Positions 21,739 to 28,794 of a stretch of 34,424 bases of DNA are shown here, one piece after another. The notes under the pieces are model-generated. The model worked only from the letters and a program-made list of their open reading frames with translations. It was not told where the DNA came from and searched no databases. The stretch comes from Candidatus Jorgensenbacteria bacterium (lineage in GTDB: Bacteria; Patescibacteriota; Minisyncoccia; UBA6257; GWB1-50-10): positions 1 to 34,424 of the forward strand of contig JACRFG010000034.1 in NCBI GenBank assembly GCA_016234345.1, in the 5' to 3' direction. How positions within the stretch are numbered: position 1 is the stretch's first letter; each line of letters starts with the position of its first letter. Both the position numbers and the translations under genes were made by a program.

Positions 21739-22005
21739 ATGCCAAGAATAGCTTCAGCCAAAAAAGCTCTCAGGCAAAACGTCCGGCGCCGAACCCGTAA
21801 CCTAGAACGCCAGAAAAATCTTAAAACAGCCTTAAAAGATTACCGTAAGCTTCTCACAGGCAATAAAACCGAGGAAGCCAAACGATATCTTTCTAGCGTC
21901 TATAAGACACTCGACAAAATGGCTAAGGTTGGTTTTATCAAAACCGGCAGAGCTAATCGCCTTAAATCAAGGCTTTCTAAAAAACTCAAGACAGATAAGA
22001 AATAA
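21739..22005 (+). CDS. rpsT: 30S ribosomal protein bS20
   Basis: An 88-aa highly basic helical protein that binds 16S rRNA near the 5' domain. MPRIASAKKALRQNVRRRTR is the canonical N-terminus (family M-P-x-I-x-S-A-K-K-R-x-R), followed by NLERQKNLKTALKDYRKLL, KRYLSSVYKTLDKMAKVGFI and KTGRANRLKSRLSKKL, matching the K-N-x-A-x-R-x-K-S-R-L ending. The start is at the Met at 21739; an upstream in-frame TTG at 21703 is the -35 element itself. Convergent with holA, with only 20 bp between the two stops and no obvious terminator there. Confidence 0.96.
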   Translation: MPRIASAKKALRQNVRRRTRNLERQKNLKTALKDYRKLLTGNKTEEAKRYLSSVYKTLDKMAKVGFIKTGRANRLKSRLSKKLKTDKK

Positions 22006-22025
22006 CGGTTTGGGGATCTTTGCGC

Positions 22026-22835
22026 CTATTTACCGATGGCAAAATCGGTCAACGCTTCTTCGTACTCTAGAGAGCCACTTTTTATCGATATATCATAATC
22101 AGCCAGAAGATTAATATCATTGCTCCGGGCTTGATAAGCCATTGAATTAAAAATATACGCTGGAGCATCACCTTGAACCAATGCCTGTTCAAGTAAACAT
22201 AGTTTTTTTGAAACTTGAGAAGTTCCCAAAAATTCTCGAGCCAGACCAAAAACTTCGCTCCGCGGCAACCATTGAACCAGCGAACGTAGATCGAGTAATG
22301 TGATTGGTTGAGAAAAATTAGCCAACGAAATTTTGTCTAATTCATTAATCAACATCCAACTACGGTTTTCAAGTGATTGAACGTATTCGAAGAAAAACCG
22401 TTCCGCCTCCGGAGCAAATACAAGATTCCTTATAAAGGATTCTTTTTTTATAAAACTTTCGAGCAAGCGGCCATCGGGATAATCAAATAATTGTGATTTA
22501 ACTGGATCTTTGAGCAGAAAAGAAAACTTTTTGGTTGGTTTGTCTTCGTCGGAAATTATAACAAAAGTCTTTGTTGTTTTAATTTCAGCCTTAAGAGCTG
22601 AAACCCATTCCGGTTCATCGACTGATCCACCATCTTTCACTATTAAAACTTTCGATTCTACGAACATTGAAGGCTGTGACAAAAAATTCTTGGCTCGCGT
22701 CCAATCAACCGAATCATGACCTAAATCAACTCCATAGAGATCAATAACTTGATTCTTCCTACGATATTCTGAAATAAATTCTTGTGTTTTTTTATGACGC
22801 CGGTACGAATCCGAACCGTAAAGATAAATGATCAC
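22026..22835 (-). CDS. holA: DNA polymerase III delta subunit-like clamp-loader protein (HolA)
   Basis: A divergent delta subunit that would open the beta clamp for loading. A frame open further upstream runs through a terminator hairpin, so I place the start at GTG 22835, giving 269 aa that begin with VIIYLYGSDSYRRHKKTQEF. This fits the family start (I-Y-L-x-G-x-D-x-F/Y). Other matches are FLSQPSMFVESKVLIVKDGG (family S-L-F-x-x-r-r-l-v-i-v), TFVIISDEDKPTKKFSFLLK, FFFEYVQSLENRSWMLINEL for the family 'L...~gdd...l..Ele', and a C-terminal helical bundle. The overall sequence is poorly conserved, as usual for HolA. The GTG lies 6 nt after a -10 (TATACT). Genes for delta' or tau are not in this window. 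Confidence 0.8.
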   Translation of the reverse strand: MIIYLYGSDSYRRHKKTQEFISEYRRKNQVIDLYGVDLGHDSVDWTRAKNFLSQPSMFVESKVLIVKDGGSVDEPEWVSALKAEIKTTKTFVIISDEDKPTKKFSFLLKDPVKSQLFDYPDGRLLESFIKKESFIRNLVFAPEAERFFFEYVQSLENRSWMLINELDKISLANFSQPITLLDLRSLVQWLPRSEVFGLAREFLGTSQVSKKLCLLEQALVQGDAPAYIFNSMAYQARSNDINLLADYDISIKSGSLEYEEALTDFAIGK

Positions 22836-22841
22836 TGAATA

Positions 22842-22847
22842 AGTATA
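22842..22847 (-). promoter_or_regulatory. -10 element of holA, leaderless geometry
   Basis: TATACT on the minus strand followed by 6 nt (TATTCA) and the GTG start at 22835. It lies 8 nt beyond the hairpin of the SPFH terminator, so terminator and promoter form one compact module. Confidence 0.6.
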
Positions 22848-22886
22848 AAACAAAGCCCCCCCGCCTTCGAATGAAGTGTGGGAGGG
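22848..22886 (-). terminator. Rho-independent terminator of the SPFH gene
   Basis: On the minus strand, CCCTCCC (22880-22886) pairs with GGGGGGG (22856-22862), and an inner CTTC/GAAG stem closes an ATTC loop beyond a small internal loop. A CTTTGTTTT tail follows. The run of seven G is the most GC-rich tract in the region. Confidence 0.75.
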
Positions 22887-22905
22887 AATTAATCGATTTT
22901 GCAAA

Positions 22906-23847
22906 TTATTTGTTCTTAGCTGTCTTCTCGCCTGATATATCCATGGTTCCTACAATCGGCACGCCCATCGGGCCAACCGGAAGATAAATAGTCGTATGAT
23001 TCGGGGAATTAACCATTGCTTTCTGAGCATCAATGGCTTCATGCTGAAGATACTGTGATGTAAGTCTGGCATTGATGATCTCCATAGCTTTAGCAATCCC
23101 CTCGGCATCAACGATCCGTTTTTGTTTCTCTTTCTCCTGAATCTTAATCTCGATATCTTTCCGTTCCAATTCTTGGGAAGCGGCTAATTTTTGTGCTACC
23201 GCGTTTGATACCTGCGGCGGATACTGAATGTTCCCGACAACAACGTTTGTAATCTCAAAAGGAGTGTTAATGAATCTTTTTTGAAGCCTCTCGGTAAGAT
23301 TCTTACCGATTTGATCAATCTTATCCTTGATCTCCAAGGCCCTTAAAGATTGGATTTCGCTACGGGCCATTGTCCGCAAAGGCTCTTTAAGATTGTTGTT
23401 GTAGGCAATTTGAGCAACTTGATCGGATTGCTGACCAGCCTCAAGAATAGTAAATCCTTCTACGAAGGATTGAATGCGTTCCGGATTTATCCTGAAAATG
23501 GTATGAATTTTGAAACTAACCTTCAGATTATCACTCGAGAGAACGTCTTGGTCATTCGAGAATTCTTCGGTATAGGTATACGGCGTGATACTCACATTAG
23601 TCACCTCATACATCCAGTTTCTACCAGGTGATCCCGGTCCTTTTTGAAGACCGATGAATTTGGCTTGCCCGAAAACCGCTCCTTGAGTAACGTACCCAAC
23701 ATAGCCAGCCGGCGTATAGGGATTTCCTGACCCCACAAACCAGACGATCGAAACAATGAAAGTAATGACTGCGAACACGATCGCGCCTATCATCATTCTC
23801 TTCCTGTTTCGTGTTTTCTGCTCTTCTTTCACATAATCATCGCTCAT
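22906..23847 (-). CDS. SPFH/Band 7 (prohibitin-like) membrane protein
   Basis: 313 aa with one N-terminal membrane helix (about 18-40, MMIGAIVFAVITFIVSIVWF) and then the SPFH domain: PAGYVGYVTQGAVFGQAKFI, SSDNLKVSFKIHTIFRINPE, LREPL-like NNLKEPLRTMARSEIQSLRA, RLQKRFINTPFEITNVVVGN. A charged coiled-coil (VAQKLAASQELERKDIEIKI, QEKEKQKRIVDAEGIAKAME) precedes a C-terminal tail. Such proteins oligomerise into membrane-associated rings and are linked to protease regulation or membrane organisation. GAAAGGATAAG before the ATG is a Shine-Dalgarno site. It lies 96 bp downstream of mutM; the gap is AT-rich, and I see no convincing promoter or hairpin in it. Confidence 0.92.
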   Translation of the reverse strand: MSDDYVKEEQKTRNRKRMMIGAIVFAVITFIVSIVWFVGSGNPYTPAGYVGYVTQGAVFGQAKFIGLQKGPGSPGRNWMYEVTNVSITPYTYTEEFSNDQDVLSSDNLKVSFKIHTIFRINPERIQSFVEGFTILEAGQQSDQVAQIAYNNNLKEPLRTMARSEIQSLRALEIKDKIDQIGKNLTERLQKRFINTPFEITNVVVGNIQYPPQVSNAVAQKLAASQELERKDIEIKIQEKEKQKRIVDAEGIAKAMEIINARLTSQYLQHEAIDAQKAMVNSPNHTTIYLPVGPMGVPIVGTMDISGEKTAKNK

Positions 23848-23943
23848 TGACTTACTTATCCTTTCTTACTTTTTAATGATTGATTTGATTAATTAGATTG
23901 TTAAGGATTGCAAAAACTATTGTGCGTCAATATATTTTATATG

Positions 23944-24822
23944 TCAATGCCTCTGACATTTTGGACAAAAATGGGCTGAACGGCCACCGACCACAATTCG
24001 TTTGATCGGCTGCTTACAACGCGGACAAGGTTCGCCGGTTCGCTGATAAGCGTAACGAACCACATCATATCCGCCCCGCCGACCGCTTACGTCACGATAA
24101 TTATCAATAGAGCTACCATGAAGCGCAAGCGCTTTTTTTAAAATTCTCTTGATTGAGGCGTAAAGACGCTTTAATTGTGCTTCGTTTAATTTCTCGGCCC
24201 TACTTAAAGGGTGTATTCTAGCCAACCATAAAGCCTCATCGGCATATATATTGCCGATACCGCTTATAAAATCCTGATCCATTAACACTGGTTTAATTCT
24301 GCCTCGTTTATTATTGAATAGCGCTTTAAAATTCTTGTAATAAAAGGTTGGCTCGAGTGGTTCCGGCCCGAGTCCTTTTATTTCTGGTAATGAAATTATT
24401 GTTTGGGTAGGTCCAAAACGAACCTTAGCTAACCGACGGACATCCGAAAGACCAAGAGCTTCGTTGTTATCGAAAAACAATATTAACCGGAGATATTGAT
24501 TGATTTTATCCTCTCGAAGAGGCCCGCTTTTTAAGCTTAGCCATTTACCGTTAACCGACTTCCATTTACCAAAAAGCAAATGACCGGTAATTTTTTGATG
24601 TACTAGAAGCATACAATCATCGGAAAGGCTAAATAAAATGTTTTTACCGCGTCTTTCAATCTTTAAAATCTTCTTCCTTATAACGCATTTTCTAAGTGCG
24701 TTTTCTCCGCCGGACGCACGTAAGTATTTGCGCCAATCAGTCCATATTTTCTTTATCTTTCGACCAATAATGCGTTGTTTAAGACCACGAACAATTGTTT
24801 CAACTTCAGGTAATTCGGGCAT
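23944..24822 (-). CDS. mutM: Formamidopyrimidine-DNA glycosylase (Fpg/MutM)
   Basis: A bifunctional glycosylase/AP lyase that removes 8-oxoguanine and formamidopyrimidines. The Met at 24822 is the required start, because catalysis needs Pro2 after Met removal: MPELPEVETIVRGLKQRIIG. Other catalytic and binding residues are Glu3, Lys60 in RRGKNILFSL, HQKITGHLLFGKW, LSDVRRLAKVRFGP, LMDQDFISGIGNIYADEALW and the helix-two-turn-helix region. The C-terminal zinc finger is intact (CPRCKQPI and HFCPKCQ), with Arg in VGGRSAHF. Length 292 aa is slightly long, with an insert near DNNEALGLSDV. The start codon lies 6 nt after a TACAAT -10, so the mRNA is probably leaderless. Confidence 0.97.
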   Translation of the reverse strand: MPELPEVETIVRGLKQRIIGRKIKKIWTDWRKYLRASGGENALRKCVIRKKILKIERRGKNILFSLSDDCMLLVHQKITGHLLFGKWKSVNGKWLSLKSGPLREDKINQYLRLILFFDNNEALGLSDVRRLAKVRFGPTQTIISLPEIKGLGPEPLEPTFYYKNFKALFNNKRGRIKPVLMDQDFISGIGNIYADEALWLARIHPLSRAEKLNEAQLKRLYASIKRILKKALALHGSSIDNYRDVSGRRGGYDVVRYAYQRTGEPCPRCKQPIKRIVVGGRSAHFCPKCQRH

Positions 24823-24828
24823 GCTTCT

Positions 24829-24834
24829 ATTGTA
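24829..24834 (-). promoter_or_regulatory. -10 element of mutM, leaderless geometry
   Basis: TACAAT on the minus strand, then 6 nt (AGAAGC) and the ATG at 24822. It begins 6 nt after the hairpin of the upstream terminator. No good -35 is visible, because the hairpin occupies that place. Confidence 0.55.
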
Positions 24835-24868
24835 AAACATATAGCCCCATTCTTCCGAATGGGGCTAT
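24835..24868 (-). terminator. Rho-independent terminator of the secreted-protein gene
   Basis: A perfect 12-bp stem, ATAGCCCCATTC (24841-24852) with GAATGGGGCTAT (24857-24868), with a 4-nt loop. The T-tract after it (ATGTTTTAC) is short and runs into the mutM -10. Confidence 0.75.
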
Positions 24869-24880
24869 TGATAAACATGA

Positions 24881-25696
24881 TCAATACATACGATGGAGGT
24901 CGCTGGGACCGAAAAGATATTGAACCGCGTGAGGATGGCTATCTTTGAGATTGCCTGCCTCAACATAAAAAGATCCATAATCTTTGGTACCACCGGTGTG
25001 TAAGAGGTCGCCACTTGGAGTCCGCTGCACAAATCGAACAACAAGCTTACGCTCAATACGGTAATCCCTATCGTTCGCATCAGCCGTAAAAAATACCTCA
25101 CCAGGTCCAACCACGTAAACGTCGGATGCGCCATCGATATCAACGTGAGCTTCGTAATTAGTTGCATTCGCAAACTGCTCACCGGTAATCGAACGAATCG
25201 GAAGTGTCGGAAACTTTATTTCCTTTGGCGCGTACAACACGGTTGCTGGATACGGACTCGCAGTACCCCAGTTTTGCCAATACTCAACGCGATTATCTAT
25301 ATAGACAATCTCGTTCTTGTAGAGCGGCCATTTCTCGATGAACTCTTGACCTGGCCCAGGATTACCTTGAACCCACAACACTTTTGCAGCCATTCCGATA
25401 AAATTCTTGTGGCAACTGTCGGAATATATCCGACGAACAATAGAGAGGGGCACTCTTTGAAAACCGGTGCTTACATAACCAAACGCTTCCTGACCGGGGT
25501 TTAGCCAACCCACGATTTTTCCCTCAACCACCACGTCTTCGTAAAAAGGCGTGTGGCTTTCGAGAACCACTCTGGTCTTCGGACCAATACCGAAAATCTG
25601 AGTCGGACCGGAAATAGTTACCTTGACGCCAAATTCGATTTGCGCTGACGCCATAAGAGGTATAAATAGAAAACTTAACAATATTAAGTGTTTCAT
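24881..25696 (-). CDS. Secreted protein of unknown function
   Basis: 271 aa with a clear Sec signal peptide (MKHLILLSFLFIPLMASAQ, likely cleaved after ASA or nearby). The mature part is beta-rich: EFGVKVTISGPTQIFGIGPK, VVLESHTPFYEDVVVEGKIV, GWLNPGQEAFGYVSTGFQRV, AHVDIDGASDVYVVGPGEVF and RKLVVRFVQRTPSGDLLHTG. Two glycine-rich, similar-sounding segments (GPTQIFGIGPKTRVV and GASDVYVVGPGEVFF) suggest an internal duplication of a beta-sandwich domain. It has a strong promoter, a leader of about 45 nt and a good Shine-Dalgarno site (AAAGGAG). It is divergent from pilB. No family is recognised; a surface or adhesin-like role is only a guess. Confidence 0.78.
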   Translation of the reverse strand: MKHLILLSFLFIPLMASAQIEFGVKVTISGPTQIFGIGPKTRVVLESHTPFYEDVVVEGKIVGWLNPGQEAFGYVSTGFQRVPLSIVRRIYSDSCHKNFIGMAAKVLWVQGNPGPGQEFIEKWPLYKNEIVYIDNRVEYWQNWGTASPYPATVLYAPKEIKFPTLPIRSITGEQFANATNYEAHVDIDGASDVYVVGPGEVFFTADANDRDYRIERKLVVRFVQRTPSGDLLHTGGTKDYGSFYVEAGNLKDSHPHAVQYLFGPSDLHRMY

Positions 25697-25747
25697 TTCT
25701 GAACTCCTTTGTTGGTTAATGAAAAAGAATGAAATTTACTAATATAT

Positions 25748-25775
25748 ATTATACTATAAAATCAACATTTGTCAA
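25748..25775 (-). promoter_or_regulatory. Sigma70-type promoter for the secreted-protein gene
   Basis: On the minus strand, TTGACA (25770-25775), a 16-nt spacer and TATAAT (25748-25753). Its -35 lies 16 bp from the -35 of the divergent pilB promoter, so the two promoters are back to back. Confidence 0.75.
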
Positions 25776-25791
25776 ATTACCTGTATTTTCC

Positions 25792-25820
25792 TTGCATTTA
25801 AGGCGTTAAAAAGATACACT
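25792..25820 (+). promoter_or_regulatory. pilB promoter, leaderless geometry
   Basis: TTGCAT (25792-25797), a 17-nt spacer and TACACT (25815-25820), then 7 nt to the ATG at 25828. A TATAAT overlapping that ATG (25824-25829) is a competing -10, but it would start transcription inside the gene. Confidence 0.5.
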
Positions 25821-25827
25821 GGATATA

Positions 25828-27507
25828 ATGCTCAAGGCTTCAAAAGACCTCGAAGAGCAATTATTAAAACAGCGACGGCAAGCCGAAGAAAATGACGCTA
25901 AACGCAGAGCCGATCGTTTAGGACTCGCTTACATCGATCTTATTTCGGTTAAGGTACCCACGGAAATAAAAGCTATGCGGCTTGTTCCTGAAGAAGAAGC
26001 AAAAAGGGCACTGCTTGTCCCTCTTCAGGTACTCCGTAAAAAACTTATTGTTGCCGCATTCGACCCCGATATACCTGAGGCTAAAAAAGCTATTGAAAAA
26101 CTTAGGAAAATATACGAAACCGAGGTTGCTGTTGTTTCCATGACAAGCCTTAAACACGCGTGGTCATATTACCACTATGTTATTAAAGAAGAAGGTGAAA
26201 TTAGCGGCAAAATAGAAATAGACGAAACAAAACTTCAGAGCCTCCAAGCGACCATCAAAAATCTGGAGCAACTCAAAGAAACCATCAGATCATTCAAGAG
26301 TCCGCTCGTGTCGCAAACTCTGGAAATTATAATTGCCGGAGCTTTATCGCTTAAGGCGTCTGATATCCATCTTGAACCCAACGACGAACGCGGCGCAATC
26401 AGATTACGCATTGATGGGCTCTTGCATGCCGCTTACGAAGAGTTTACTCCAGCAACTTATCATTCAGTCGTCACGCGCATAAAACTCCTCTCGAATTTGA
26501 AATTGAATATAACCGACCAACCGCAGGACGGCAGATTCACCATCGGCCTCAAGGATCGGGATATAGAAATAAGAACTTCGGTTATACCATCGGAATACGG
26601 CGAAACAGTTGTGCTCAGAATTCTCGATCCTCTGGCACTTAAGGTTAATTTGGAGGAACTCGGCTGGCGACCGGACGATTTAGCTATCGTAAAGGCTGAA
26701 ATTGCCAAACCAAACGGCTTGATACTCAATACCGGACCAACTGGATCTGGAAAAACAACAACCCTCTATGCTTTCTTAAAATACGTGTTCAGACCGGAAA
26801 TTAAAGTGATCACCGTAGAAGACCCAATAGAGTATCATCTGGACGGCATTTCACAAACCCAAGTCGACCCTGGCGCCGGCTACACTTTTGCATCAGGCTT
26901 ACGTTCAATTCTAAGACAAGACCCTAACGTCATACTCGTCGGCGAAATAAGGGATAAGGAAACGGCCGAAATTGCTATGAACGCGGCCTTAACCGGACAT
27001 ATCGTATTTTCCACACTACACACAAACGATGCGGTCGGAGCAGTACCAAGATTAATCGATCTCGGCGCCAAACCGCAGATATTAGGACCGGCTCTCGCCT
27101 TAGTTATAGCTCAACGCCTGATCAGAATACTCTGTCCACAATGTAAAACGACAAAACCCAACGATTCTAAATTCAAAACAAAAGCCGAGGAATTTCTGAA
27201 AAATCTCCCGTCTCGAGTCGACCGAACGCTTTATAAGCAATTATCTATCTACGAACCGAAAGGATGTGATCAATGTGGAAGTTTAGGTTACCGCGGGAGA
27301 ATTTCGATATTCGAACTTTTCGTGGTAAATGAAAATATAGAACAAGCAATCTATGCCAATCCTACCGAATTAACCTTAACCGACTTGGCAAAAAAGCAGG
27401 GCATGACTACAATGCAGGAAGACGGAATTTTGAAAATGTTCATGGGGATTACAAGCCAAGCCGAAGTCGAACGGCTAACCGGACCAATTAACTGGCTTAA
27501 GGACTAA
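25828..27507 (+). CDS. pilB: Type IV pilus assembly/secretion ATPase (PilB/GspE family)
   Basis: A hexameric motor ATPase that drives pilin polymerisation. 559 aa: N-terminal MshEN-like region (about 25-125), a linker, then the core with LKASDIHLEPN, Walker A GPTGSGKTTT (303-312), the Asp box around ITVEDPIEYHLDGISQTQVD, Walker B NVILVGEIRDKETAE (368-376) and the His box GHIVFSTLHTNDAVGAVPRL. The four zinc-binding cysteines are at C436/C439 and C480/C483 (CPQC and CDQCGSLGYRGR), typical of PilB/GspE and absent from PilT. Other pilus genes are not in the window, so the partner platform and pilins lie elsewhere. Type IV pili in Patescibacteria are thought to serve host attachment and DNA uptake. 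Confidence 0.95.
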   Translation: MLKASKDLEEQLLKQRRQAEENDAKRRADRLGLAYIDLISVKVPTEIKAMRLVPEEEAKRALLVPLQVLRKKLIVAAFDPDIPEAKKAIEKLRKIYETEVAVVSMTSLKHAWSYYHYVIKEEGEISGKIEIDETKLQSLQATIKNLEQLKETIRSFKSPLVSQTLEIIIAGALSLKASDIHLEPNDERGAIRLRIDGLLHAAYEEFTPATYHSVVTRIKLLSNLKLNITDQPQDGRFTIGLKDRDIEIRTSVIPSEYGETVVLRILDPLALKVNLEELGWRPDDLAIVKAEIAKPNGLILNTGPTGSGKTTTLYAFLKYVFRPEIKVITVEDPIEYHLDGISQTQVDPGAGYTFASGLRSILRQDPNVILVGEIRDKETAEIAMNAALTGHIVFSTLHTNDAVGAVPRLIDLGAKPQILGPALALVIAQRLIRILCPQCKTTKPNDSKFKTKAEEFLKNLPSRVDRTLYKQLSIYEPKGCDQCGSLGYRGRISIFELFVVNENIEQAIYANPTELTLTDLAKKQGMTTMQEDGILKMFMGITSQAEVERLTGPINWLKD

Positions 27508-27526
27508 AAAATGCATTTTTAATAAT

Positions 27527-27706
27527 AAAAAGCACCCCACCCTAAGATCTGTGGGCAATTGCCTTACGGCATGTTTCGAAAACTTTTCTGAAATGAATTT
27601 CAGAAAAGGTAGGATATTCCCGAGGAGTTCTCCAGCGTAAAGCCAGGGAGTCCTGAGACGTGAGGATGATATCCATATGCCCACAGATCTTAGTTTAGGA
27701 TGCTGT
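27527..27706 (-). ncRNA. Structured stand-alone RNA of unknown family
   Basis: The 264-bp gap between pilB and ruvB holds no protein gene. On the minus strand it has a promoter, a long closing helix and a terminator. AGCATCC (27704-27698) pairs with GGGTGCT (27537-27531), and CTAAGATCTGTGGGCA (27693-27678) pairs over 16 bp with TGCCCACAGATCTTAG (27557-27542); TTTTTATTATT follows. Inside are an irregular arm closed by GGATAT/ATATCC with AGGA-CTCC/GGAG-TCCT further in, a perfect 11-bp hairpin CTTTTCTGAAA-TTCA-TTTCAGAAAAG, and TGCC-GTAA-GGCA with a GNRA loop. The size of about 180 nt and closed rod base recall 6S RNA, but the extra hairpins on the 3' side do not fit simply. I see no match to tmRNA, RNase P or SRP RNA. 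Confidence 0.72.
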
Positions 27707-27710
27707 ATAA

Positions 27711-27739
27711 AGTCTAGCATAAATGTAATAATTTGTCAA
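27711..27739 (-). promoter_or_regulatory. Promoter of the structured RNA
   Basis: On the minus strand, TTGACA (27734-27739), a 17-nt spacer ending in TGC, and TAGACT (27711-27716), so both a consensus -35 and an extended -10 are present. The predicted start (about 27704-27706) coincides with the base of the closing helix. Confidence 0.75.
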
Positions 27740-27771
27740 TCATCAACGTCACGCATTAAAAATACCTAACA

Positions 27772-28770
27772 ATGCAAGAAATAACCAACTTAAATCCGGA
27801 AGATCAAACAGTTGATCTTGCTCTACGCCCCAAAACCTGGGATGAGTACGTCGGTCAGGACAAGGTAAAATCTAACCTCCGTCTAATTATTGATGCCGCC
27901 AAACAACGAAGTGAGGCGTGCGACCATTTACTCTTCTATGGTCAAGCTGGCTTAGGCAAAACCACCTTAGCTTATCTCATTGGCAAAGAAATGGGCGTAA
28001 ACATTAGGCCGACCACCGGACCTACACTAGAACGGGCCGGTGATGTTGCCGCGCTTCTATCAAACCTGGAACCTTATGAAATACTATTTATTGACGAAGC
28101 TCACCGCCTAAACAAACTTGTTGAAGAAATTCTATACCCAGCCATGGAAACGCGCCGCCTACATCTGATTGTCGGAAAGGGCCCTTCAGCTAGAACTTTT
28201 TCCATTGACCTGCCACCATTTACCATTGTCGCCGCAACCACCAAAGTTAATCTTCTCTCCGGTCCTCTTCGCTCCAGATTTGGCGCCACATTTAGACTTG
28301 ATTACTATCAACATTCGGATATAGAAAAAATAATCAAAAGATCAGCTAGCATGCTTAATGTAAGTATATCCTCCGAAGCGGTAGCGACGTTAGCTAAGGC
28401 TGCCCGGTTTACACCACGAGTAGCCAATCGCCTTCTCAAACGCACGCGTGACTACGCCCAAGTAAACAATCTTAAACAAATCGACGAGACGACAATAAAT
28501 CAAACACTCGAACTTCTTGATGTTGATACGCTGGGCCTAGAAAACGCGGACCGCCAACTTCTTACTACCATAATTAAAAAATTCAACGGTGGACCGGTGG
28601 GCTTAAAAGCCTTGGCCGCAGCATTGAATGACGAAGTTGGAACAATAGAAGACGTATACGAACCATTTTTGATGAAATTGGGCTTTATTCATCGCACGCC
28701 AACCGGCCGAATCGCTACCGCTTTAGCCTACGAACACTTAAATCTCCCCAATCGCGCAACTCTAGTTTAA
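27772..28770 (+). CDS. ruvB: Holliday junction branch migration ATPase RuvB
   Basis: Hexameric AAA+ motor of branch migration, 332 aa. Motifs: LRPKTWDEYVGQDKVKSNL, Walker A GQAGLGKTTLAYLIG (the usual G-P-P-G-L-G-K-T-T with P-P changed to Q-A, key Gly/Lys/Thr kept), TTGPTLERAGDVAALLSNLE, Walker B ILFIDEAHRLN, the beta-hairpin GPSARTFSIDLPPFTIVAAT that contacts RuvA, sensor 1 ATTKVNLLSGPLRSRFG with arginine finger, sensor 2 RFTPRVANRLLKRTRDYA, and the winged helix GGPVGLKALAAALNDEVGTI ending EPFLMKLGFIHRTPTGRIAT. It is followed by tsaE after 24 nt. I see no strong promoter directly upstream, so the -10 here is undefined. Confidence 0.97.
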   Translation: MQEITNLNPEDQTVDLALRPKTWDEYVGQDKVKSNLRLIIDAAKQRSEACDHLLFYGQAGLGKTTLAYLIGKEMGVNIRPTTGPTLERAGDVAALLSNLEPYEILFIDEAHRLNKLVEEILYPAMETRRLHLIVGKGPSARTFSIDLPPFTIVAATTKVNLLSGPLRSRFGATFRLDYYQHSDIEKIIKRSASMLNVSISSEAVATLAKAARFTPRVANRLLKRTRDYAQVNNLKQIDETTINQTLELLDVDTLGLENADRQLLTTIIKKFNGGPVGLKALAAALNDEVGTIEDVYEPFLMKLGFIHRTPTGRIATALAYEHLNLPNRATLV

Positions 28771-28794
28771 TTTACCGAAAACGGCGATATCCCT

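Noticed and set aside
22836-22904. N-terminal extension of holA from 22904
   Set aside because: The extra residues are encoded by the SPFH terminator and promoter and do not look like HolA; GTG 22835 gives the normal start.
27542-27693. Reading the inverted repeat as a mobile-element end or the RNA as plus-strand
   Set aside because: There is no transposase and no target-site duplication. On the plus strand the helix is not followed by a T-tract, while the minus strand has both promoter and terminator in the right places.
27475-27720. An 81-codon minus-strand ORF covering the pilB-ruvB gap
   Set aside because: It runs across the paired arms of the structured RNA, has no ribosome-binding site and no protein-like composition. 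The RNA explanation accounts for the promoter, helix and terminator.
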